A stretch of DNA of 64,000 nt from Megamerina dolium. Its lineage: Eukaryota; Arthropoda; Insecta; Diptera; Megamerinidae. The notes beneath the pieces were generated by a model, which had not been told where the DNA came from, did no database searches, and was given only the letters and a program-made list of their open reading frames with translations. The stretch is taken from positions 18,012,309 through 18,076,308 of the forward strand of contig OY978525.1 of assembly GCA_963854835.1 (NCBI GenBank). Reading direction: 5' to 3'. Of the stretch, positions 55,640 to 64,000 are shown piece after piece. Position numbers and translations under genes: made by a program. Each line of letters starts with the position of its first letter. Position 1 is the first letter of the stretch.

Positions 55640-57325
55640 TTGCTTTACGGAAATGCTGGAGTATTATGTGGTAAAAATGAATTGTTTGGTTCACAATGTT
55701 CAGCTGGATGTAAAAATCATATAGCAGACATCATATCAAACAGTTTTTGTGTAAGTGTTTAAAATGTCATCTGTCAACCACCATCCACCATCACATGCAA
55801 AATATCAAAAAATATGTGATAGTATTTTACACGATGCAATGTGAGTGCTCTTTTCTTAGATCGATCATTGCTTATTTCATTGAGTTTCCTTTAAAAATTT
55901 TATAGATAAAGTTTGGAAATTGATGTACTCTGACTGTATAAATTCTACTTCAACAAAACTCGTACTCAATTTCAATGATTATCTCCTTCTCCTTGAGAGG
56001 TACCTGAAGAAAAGCATAAAAATTTTATTGTGGAAAAAATTTCTCTAGTAAGTAGAAGTGCAAGAGTAGTGAAGAGAATATGTTTAAGTAATTTTCAGTT
56101 GAATTTTTTTTTTTTTGTCTTTTCACTTCATCTTATACGATACGATCATAAAAATCTCAACGTAAAAGGATATATAAAAATAAGTATAGTAAATAAAAGA
56201 AAAATGAATAAAATTATAATGAATATTTCAAAAGAAAAAAACAAAATCAGTAGTTCATACTTAACCAAAAAAAAAAAAAAAATGAATAGAAAAATAAAAA
56301 TTGAATCAAAGAATATTATGATGATGATAAACTGCACTGGGAACAAGAAGAGTACATATAGTAAGTATAGTAAATATAAATGAGTGAAAGAAGAAAAAAT
56401 AATAATAATTAACGCCCAATCAAATCAACGTCACGTTCAACTACGTGAGAATCATTTAGTTCACCTTGGATTCCTTCTTGTACCTTATTTCATTTCATCG
56501 TCTTAATATCGTGTGGTTTACATGAATTTTTAGCAGAAATCGAGAAATAAAACACTTTGCTATCGTATCGAACGATTCATAGTGTGCCCGAACAAGACCA
56601 TAGCTATAGTTGATGATAATAATGATAATGTTAACGATGCTAATTGTACCGATGATGATCATGGCTTTTTTTATATTATATTTTTTTTTGTTGCTCTTCA
56701 GCGGTAAAACTTTTCTTTAGCTTTGATTGTAGATAAATATGTAATATGTTGTATAAATATATATGAATAGGTAGGTACAACTTAAAAGCAATCAACGTCA
56801 ACAGCATATTCATCATTCACATTCATTCTAGTATACAAAATGATGCGATGATGATTGTGATGATGATGATGATGCAGCTAATAATCATCATTGCCATTTT
56901 AATCATGTAATCATCGGTGGTATCAGTGAATTTTCTGGCTGATCAATGATGAGTACATTTCTCAACAGTAATATGTACATGCATGTACAGTACGATTGTG
57001 TGTGCCTACATATATCTAAGAATGCGAATTATTATCATGACTTTGGTATCACCGTGCACGGTTGCGGTGATGAATAAAACAGGAAGAAGAAAAAAATTGG
57101 ACCATCAGTTACCATACAAGGAATCAATAATATTAGTGCAGCATGATGTAGAAACGAATACATAAATATTATATTCAAAAGTTGATTTTTCTGAATTTTG
57201 TGTAGAAATGATGAGATACTAGTGTCAGTAGTGATAAAAGAACTAGTTCATTCACGACTAAGTTCTAAAAACTCTGTAGCTTAATGTAAATTTTTGGAAA
57301 ATTATCATATTGACTCATATATTAT
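55640..57325. other. AT-rich stretch with GAT repeats
   Basis: A/T-run low-complexity region at 56100-56410 gives a lysine-rich frame that is an artefact. GAT/ATG tract at 56841-56875. No gene supported. Confidence 0.5.
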
Positions 57326-57329
57326 CTTT

Positions 57330-57520
57330 TAGAATTAGGAACTGTCTGGGTACATGAATATGGGGCTCTGAAAATGCAAGCAAAATTATGGAACACAACG
57401 AGTGATAGTTTGGTGGCGGTGTATTGACTCATATTTTTTTGAAAATTATGCTATTGCGACCATTTCAGTGAATGGATTGTGTTACCGAACGATTGATTCT
57501 ATGGACGTTCCATGGTTGAC
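57330..57520 (+). pseudogene. short mariner-like transposase fragment
   Basis: After GGGGCTCTGAAAATGC (a GSENA motif, as in GSENPQ of 33217-34511) a shifted frame reads VIVWWRCIDSYFFENYAIAT and ISVNGLCYRTI, matching the VTVWCALW..GPYFFEN..TVTVNGxRY segment of the LTPLD clade. No catalytic block on either side; 57520-57790 is unassigned. Confidence 0.65.
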
Positions 57521-57799
57521 AGTATCGCTCCGAATTAAGAGTTTGGCCGTAGGGTAGCAGGGTAAATGATTTTCTGGTAATCTTACCGATTATACAGCAA
57601 AATCAACGGACTGTCAATCCTTACTAGGTTAGCATTTGAGACAGCTCACCGCGATTCAATCACGACCCATTTTCATGGTTGTCACTTTTCATGTTGCGAT
57701 TCCGCAACGATTCGCAGGTGTAAATTCGGTCCATCGGTTTTTTTTTTGGTTTTTTTTTTCGTTAACTTAGGGGGACCTATACATCGAGCCCCGTATTGT

Positions 57800-58030
57800 A
57801 TACAGTCTTATTTAAATGGTTCCAAAGGGATTATTTTCGCAATGACTAGCTCTTGGGCGATGGATGCAGTGTTTACATGATGGTCGGATTCGATGATCCA
57901 TATGATTTTATCGACATTTTCACAATTTGCCTTCCTGAGCGTGGTACATCTTTGACATGAAAATTGCGTGAGAACCAAAACGCTATTCATATTTAGTCTA
58001 ATATATTTTTTTTTTCTGGTGTCCATATTT
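57800..58030 (-). pseudogene. mariner N-terminal fragment
   Basis: Minus-strand frame reads LRKANCENVDKIIWIIESDH and HVNTASIAQELVIAKIIPLE, the second helix-turn-helix of a mariner transposase (typically DxIxxxIESDRHVxTRxIAxEL). Nothing downstream. It faces the previous fragment on the opposite strand, so they come from two elements. Confidence 0.6.
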
Positions 58031-58039
58031 CATACACGC

Positions 58040-59785
58040 TCAAACAAAACTGAGTTAAGCAATCAGAAAATTTGCTGAGATGATAATGACTTATCCTATC
58101 ACAATATTTAGAATTAGAGCTTAAAATTATAATACGTATGTATGTTACGTTATGTTACTAGTTCAGAATTACTCAAAAACTATAGATGCAGATGTAAAAA
58201 GTGTATAATAATATAAACTACATACTAAGGGACTATTTCCAAGAGCTCTGGTTCCAAACTGGTATCTAACTTGAACAATATAAATGGAATCTTATTATTA
58301 GGTTCACATTTATAATCTCCAATAACCTCTTTATCTTCATATTTGATCATTTCTTTGCTTCTTTTGTTTTATTAATTTTTTTTTTCTTCCTTCTAAATTG
58401 TTTTCTTGTTACATATTCTCTGTCGACATGTTGTAAGTGAAATAATTGCACAAGTGCAATTGATGGATTACTTTATAAGTTGAAAGCTACATAGTGGCAA
58501 TAAAGTGTACATACTCTTATAAGTATTACCCATAAGAAATATATTGTAGAATGACTAGTTAGTATTATTGTGATTGTAGTGCCACTGCGATTGGCAGCTT
58601 GCGAACTTGTTTTTATAAATTTTCTGATTTCTTTGTCTTTTTTGATATTTCTACAGATATGTGAGCTGATTAGTCCATCACTGATAAATTTATAGTAAAG
58701 TGAAGTGATCATCAATGTCGAAAAAATCTATAACTAGCAATTGTTATTAGACTTGTAATATCAGATTGTTACAATGTAGTTGCTTTCTGCATTATGCATG
58801 CATGTATGGGTACATATTAATATGTATAAGTACATATTACATATATTGTGGGCAGGTATATACATATACCATTTGAATCTCAATCTAGCTACATTCGATT
58901 ATATAATAAAGTATATAAGTAGCTATTATTTTGAGGCTCAAATAAATTATTGTAAACACTTGAGGATTTTCTTTTGTGCCTTCACAATGATATCTACCCT
59001 CTAGTACTAGTTACATGTGTGTGTGTATTGTATTATTATTTTATGAGTGATATAATAAGTGGATACTGCCTATGCGGTATATGTATACAAATAATATACT
59101 TGTAAATGGCAGTTATGTTGCATGGTGGCATAATTGATTAACGCTTATTTTCTTTGTTCCCACTGGTAATGGTAATAATGCTTTTTTTGCTACATCGATT
59201 TTCTCTTCTTTCTTGATTTCGTTTTCTACGTATAGTAGTTATAATATGTAGTATTATTGAACTCACAGATCAATATTTTGCTAATTGTAATGCCGTTTAT
59301 AACATACTAGCGAATTTGAATAGAAAGAAATATCAATATATTAAAGAAAATAAGGAAGAGATATATGTATTAATTAAGCGTCCAAATGTGGTCAATTTAC
59401 AAATGACTTTAATTGAGTTAGAAATACAGCAGTTTTCTCCATATTTTTGCTCTTATATGAAGGTTAGTCTTGATTGCACAAGACCAGTATTAGGGGGAAG
59501 GGAACTAGTAAGTGATTTTTCCCCTCTTTTACTTGATCTGTTCAGGCAGAAGCAATTTACTGAACGAATTCTCATGACTGCGACAATGTCACTATTACAC
59601 CGTGTCTGTTGCCATTCAAATTTGAGGAACACGTCCTTTGATCAATTAAATGTTGTGCGATTAAAAGTTAACAGATAAGTAAATGAGTAAGTAATAATAA
59701 TAACGACATATTAAGACTTGAATGCACTACATATAATTTCAAATTCGTCTAATTAGTGTGATACAGAATTTAAAGGAAAATATCA
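58040..59785. other. AT-rich stretch, unassigned 120-codon frame
   Basis: Holds an 18-bp near-palindrome at 58444-58461 and, at 59316-59678 on the plus strand, a 120-codon frame starting MNRKKYQYIKENKEEIYVLI. Its length is about what chance would give once in a window this AT-rich (rough estimate from stop-codon frequency), and no motif is seen, so I do not call a gene. Confidence 0.4.
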
Positions 59786-59789
59786 TAGT

Positions 59790-60610
59790 AAAATCATGTG
59801 GATGGACGAAACGAAAAATACCATATGTACGATGATATCTCACCAAGAAAACAGTAAGTTTTCGGCACAATTTGAATTTGATCATCCATGTAGTCTCGTT
59901 GAAACATGCCAATGCTTCTCTAACATTTCGATACCTTTCTTGCAGAGCGATTCATCTTTGGCCTTGGCTTCCAAATAGGTATCCGTTCTTTTATCTGAGG
60001 TCTACGATTAGATAAAAGTCGCTGGGAACAAAATCTGATGGTGGGCTCGAAAGCGATTCGATTTGTGCTGACTATTCCGATCTTGGCCGCTTTACGCGAA
60101 GTTTGCTGGCTGCTGACAACTCAGTTGACTGCCGACTTGGCTCTAGAGTATATTGTTGGATCCTTGTTTCGTCCGTTGTTAGACGTGGATGCAAAAATAC
60201 CTTTCTATTTTGCCGAAGTAGTACCAAGCAGCTCTCATTATTATCGACACGTTGTTGTTTTTGGTTAAACTATAGGCAGTCGGGGCACCAATTTTGAAAA
60301 TCGCTTCCTAATGGACAAATGTTTATGCAGAATTGAGATTTCAGGCATCTTTGATTTTTTTATGGTGTCATCTATCAGCCTGCAACTTCAATTTGGGGTT
60401 TGCCAAAACGATTTTGTGGACTTTTTTGAATTATTCCGCTGTCATCACCTTTTTTATATGACTAGAGCTTTTGGCATCATCGATGTTTTACGGTTGCCTT
60501 TAAAGTCAGTAAACAACTTCTCTACAATTTGTCTCGATGGAGCAAAGTCCGAATAACGCTTATCAAGCTAAGCTTTGCCCTGAATGATGCTTTTCCAATA
60601 AAAAGGTAAA
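59790..60610 (-). pseudogene. deleted mariner (SETMAR/cecropia-like) transposase
   Basis: From about 60600 the minus strand reads QGKALLDKRYSDFAPSRQIV and EKLFTDFKGN (first helix-turn-helix), then KVHKIVLANPKLKLQAD, HKHLSIRKRFSKLVPRLPIV (second helix-turn-helix and linker). SQVGSQLSCQQPANFA matches the ESxxQSxEWxxxGE segment after the first Asp, but the DETW block itself is not readable. It then jumps to the C-terminus, YLEAEAKDESLCKKGIEMLE and KHWHV, so the second and third catalytic blocks are deleted. Several stops. Related to, but distinct from, the relic at 30880. Confidence 0.82.
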
Positions 60611-63600
60611 GGAATCACAACAGTGACGTTTTTAAAACCACTGCAATTTGTAAACTAATGATCGGATTATCATAAAATTTTGGAAAGTAAATTTTGGAAG
60701 GTTGGCCCTTCCCAAAAATCATATCAAGTTTTCATGCTTTTCAGCTTAAGCCGATGTGTTGTGTAAGGGAGAGGTAGGGTAAAAAAGGGAGATACCATTC
60801 ACCATAGTTATGAATAGAGCAGCTATATTTTATCTTCAAATTGGCTGTCTTTAATCATTAAAAAACTAGATACACGTCATTGAGTAAAATTTTTTCTTTC
60901 AATGTGAATGGTGTTTTCCACTAAATATAGGGTATGTCGCAGTGCTGTCCCATATGTCAACTTTTATAATAATATTAGTCAAATGTGAAGGACGTGTTTT
61001 TGAAATTGATTATGCTTGTAAGCGACGAAAAGAAACCTAAGCAGATTTGGAATAGTCGTAACTGAAGTTTTCCACATATGTGTCAGTACTCTACTTGCAG
61101 TTATAATCACAACTTTTCTCAAAAAATCTAGTTTTTTCAAGAAATAACTTTCTAAAATATGCGGAATTTTTATTTCATAAAAGTAATTGCATTTCATACA
61201 TCAAAATTTCTTAATGCTCAAATTATTCTTCCAAAAAGAAAAGAAAAAGTCTTGCTTACAGTATGACTAAGCAATTAACGAATATAAGACAAATATACAA
61301 ATATAATTGATTACAAATTAAAAAGTATATAATTATATCAAATATAGTGACGTACAAATATGCATATGGTATGCATATACTTATATTATATGCATTTATG
61401 TCAATTCAGAAATGATCAATCACACGAATAAAACCAGTAAGTTGCACAAAATTACTTCTTTATTAGTATTTTTTCTTTCTTTCTTTCTCCTTATCTTGAC
61501 AATATTGATAATGATCACATGCGATCGATCAATCAATTTAGTTCAATTTATAATCGAAGGATAAGAAAACAAAAACTGCTTATTTTTTTGGAATTTCACA
61601 CACGACCAGAAGAATATATATGGATGTATTTATGCGTTACGATTATAACTTGGCTTACTGTATTATTGCTAACTGTATTTAACAAGAAATGCTTTACGAT
61701 CGCCACGATCAAATGTGGCATACACATGTAATATACTATCCATACATTGGAAAATTAACTTGTTCACATACAAAATGACATATGTATTTATTTAAAAATT
61801 TGCTTGTGAATTACGAGCAATATATAGTATGCTTGTAATGCATGTTGTAATAATAAAACTTGGCTCAGTAGTGATCATCGACTATATGTGAACTACAATT
61901 GAACGTGATTTTGATCATTCGCTGATGATTACCATGTGGTAGTGCATTCATTTGGAATGCAACAAATGTCGCATGAATACACACAAACATACATACATGT
62001 ATATTTCAAAAAAATATAATTTTAATTATTTTGTTGTATTTACATATCATATATGTTTTATTGTTTCTCCGATTTTTGTTTTATTCGTTCATTCTGTTCG
62101 TTTGTTGTCAAAGTTTTGATTTAAAGTGGCCGTGTTGAGAATTTTTTAAAGAATTTCTTAGAATATTGAATTTATATGTTATGTAAAATGAGTTCATCTT
62201 GCCATTTAAATCAACAAAATATATTATAGACGAGCATTTGTAGATATTGTATATTTTTGTGAAAAAGCTTCTTCAACCAAAATGTGTTTGGCATTTTTAA
62301 TTATTTCTTTTTTCATTTCTTCAGTTGAGGTACTCTTATGTTATGAGTCAATTTCATATAGCATTCCTTAAATGTTGCTTATTTATTAATTTGTTACCAA
62401 AATAATCATCACATACCACATATAAATTATAAATATGAAGGAGTGGATTTCTATTTATTCATTGCGATTGCGTTCACGGTACAATAAATCACCTAATGAA
62501 ATTGCCTATGCAGAATGATGGGTACCTAATTATTTTCTGGTATTACGTACTTACGTACTATACCATATTTGACTTGTAAATTATAATTTAATTGCAACAT
62601 TATTTAAAAGGTAATTTACGGGCTACATAGTACAATATATATGACTGTTTGGTTTACTGCGTTGGAGAATTATCCGCATATAATGGTTGTCAGGAAATAA
62701 TTACTGCATTCAACTTACCACAGCGACATTTTAAAATTGTTTCGTTGCATCTAATATTGCACTCGACTTACAGACCTTGACAATACAGACCACAATTTGA
62801 TTCACAAAGATGACCCAATTTGATTCACAAATATGACGATTCGTATGACCTTTATGCGTGCAAATGTTGATCCAAATTATTTCCATAAAATAGGAAGCAT
62901 TGCTAAGACGTCAGATATTTTGCCATTATCTATTGAGAGTCGATCCATAAAATTTCTTGTCTCTCGGCTAGCTTCATACTTATCTAGATTATAATATTTT
63001 ATTCAAATCAAATCAGACTTTGAACATCTACCAAAATTGGTAGATTGGATCGATTCAATTATTTTCTAAATATCCAGTAAATCATTATCCAATGTACTAT
63101 ATTTCTTTATTACCATTTGATCTATTTTCTACTCAAAATAAAAAAAAAAAATGTATAATAATTTGGAGTAGTCAAAAATGAAAGTTCATATTATACAGCT
63201 TCACGTGAGTTCGAAATTTTAATCATTCTCTTTATATACGAGCATATTCTATATATAGTGTGTTTTTCCAATTTTGGTGTTATTAATCAAGTGCCTATTT
63301 CATTATTTTCTTTCTCATACATACAATCACTATAGTGGAAAAATGCCTTGTAATTCTACATCTATGTTAAGTATATGGATTAAGGTGGGTTAAATTGTAT
63401 CCAACAAAAACTACAACATATCTCAGTGTGAAGCATAAAATTTGGATAATTTCGAGCAATTTTTCCTAGGTACAGAAAAATTGAACATTTTTGAATCATC
63501 TCAGTTTTTAGTACAGCGTAGAGATATGGAGGTAAGTATGTTTTGAGGAAGTCTCAGGAAGGAAAAATATATGACCGACCTATGAATATCACTGCTCTAG

Positions 63601-63775
63601 TAAGGACTGCCGGTAAGCCATAGGATTATTTGTCGATTTTCAGTTCTTTTTGTGCTAAAAGGGAAAATAAAGAGAGTAAATATGTTTAGGACAAATGTTT
63701 GCCTAAATTTTGATCATCTAGGAAGACTCTGGGAGCAATCTTTGCTGTTTAACATACTTTACTTACAGACGTACC
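60611..63775. other. AT-rich intergenic stretch
   Basis: No gene or transposon recognised. Near 60800-60920 TACCATTCACC and GAATGGTG form a loose inverted pair. At 62793-62838 a 22-bp unit (CAATTTGATTCACAAAxATG) is tandemly doubled. Confidence 0.45.
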
Positions 63776-63779
63776 CTAC

Positions 63780-64000
63780 ACGGAGAGAATTATTTTCTTG
63801 GACCAAAGCGAAATCAAGAAAATGTTGGTCCAATATTGAACTTAGAAAATATTTCCTTATAAATAAGAAATGTATTTTCTTATTTATTTTCAAAAACCTA
63901 GAAAACATTTTCTTGTCAATAAGTAAAACTTTTCCTAGTTCTCTGAAATAAACAAGAATTCATTTTCTTATTCACAAGTAAAACTTTTCTTAATTTAAAA
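63780..64000. repeat. short-period TTTTCTTA/AAGAAAAT repeat, cut by window end
   Basis: After ACACGGAGAGAATTATTTTC the words CATTTTCTTxTxCA(C)AAGTAA and AAACTTTTCxTA recur (63905-63938 and 63961-63993) with AAGAAAAT complements. It begins at a sharp CACGGAGAG edge and may be the end of a larger unknown element that continues beyond the window. Confidence 0.5.

Noticed and set aside
56030..56383. 117-codon lysine/asparagine-rich frame
   Set aside because: Low-complexity A-rich DNA; no conserved pattern.
59316..59678. 120-codon frame without simple repeats
   Set aside because: Longest non-transposon frame, but with stop codons at roughly 7-8% of random codons in such AT-rich DNA about one frame of this length is expected by chance here; no motif.

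Overview
The window looks like intergenic or large-intron chromatin of a dipteran insect. By eye it is strongly AT-rich, has hundreds of CAA/TTG, TA, GA and CATA runs, and the transposon families are the kind seen in fly genomes. A tephritid-like fly is my guess, not something the sequence proves. I found no intact host protein-coding gene. Almost every long reading frame is a shadow of a simple repeat or part of a dead transposon.

What fills the window is mobile DNA. (1) At least thirteen loci carry IS630-Tc1-mariner transposase remains. Two keep both terminal inverted repeats and TA flanks with a transposase body: 33217-34511 and 48058-49580. Two are internally deleted derivatives that keep their ends: 35251-35802 and 54743-55632. 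The rest are relics, near 640, 1826, 10090, 13912, 19300, 30880, 42985, 53449/54290, 57330, 57800 and 59790. (2) Ten copies plus small fragments belong to one tRNA-derived SINE family of about 365 bp. It has Pol III A and B boxes, a conserved internal hairpin and a 3' hairpin; at least six copies have readable target-site duplications. (3) Non-LTR retrotransposon pieces lie at 2395-2690, 5525-5970 and 53729-54180, with weaker candidates at 6190-6433 and 7195-7790. (4) A tandem repeat of about 154 bp forms one array at 26.6-27.66 kb and a second, inverted one at 47.1-47.9 kb, with a decayed piece near 19.1 kb. A different repeat of about 150 bp lies near 37.8-38.2 kb.

Layout: 0-2.7 kb two mariner-type relics and a LINE end; 2.7-5.5 kb AT-rich filler; 5.5-7.8 kb LINE pieces and a SINE; 9.6-11 kb an unassigned frame and a transposase relic split by a SINE; 11-13.9 kb filler; 13.9-20.5 kb mariner relics and two SINEs; 20.5-26 kb filler; 26-27.7 kb SINE pieces and the main 154-bp array; 27.7-30.8 kb filler with a candidate terminal exon; 30.9-35.8 kb three mariner elements and a SINE; 37-45.5 kb SINEs, a mariner relic and minisatellite; 47-49.6 kb the inverted array and the full-length Tc1-like element; 49.6-53.4 kb filler with a candidate 42-nt microexon; 53.4-60.6 kb a nested transposon cluster and more relics; 60.6-64 kb filler ending in a short repeat.

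The elements do not form a pathway. The only relations I can support are nesting (a SINE inside a transposase, a LINE fragment between two mariner halves) and shared families. If a host gene spans the window, the best hints are two splice-like signals on the plus strand, at 52374-52415 and 30074-30173. Both are low-confidence inferences.
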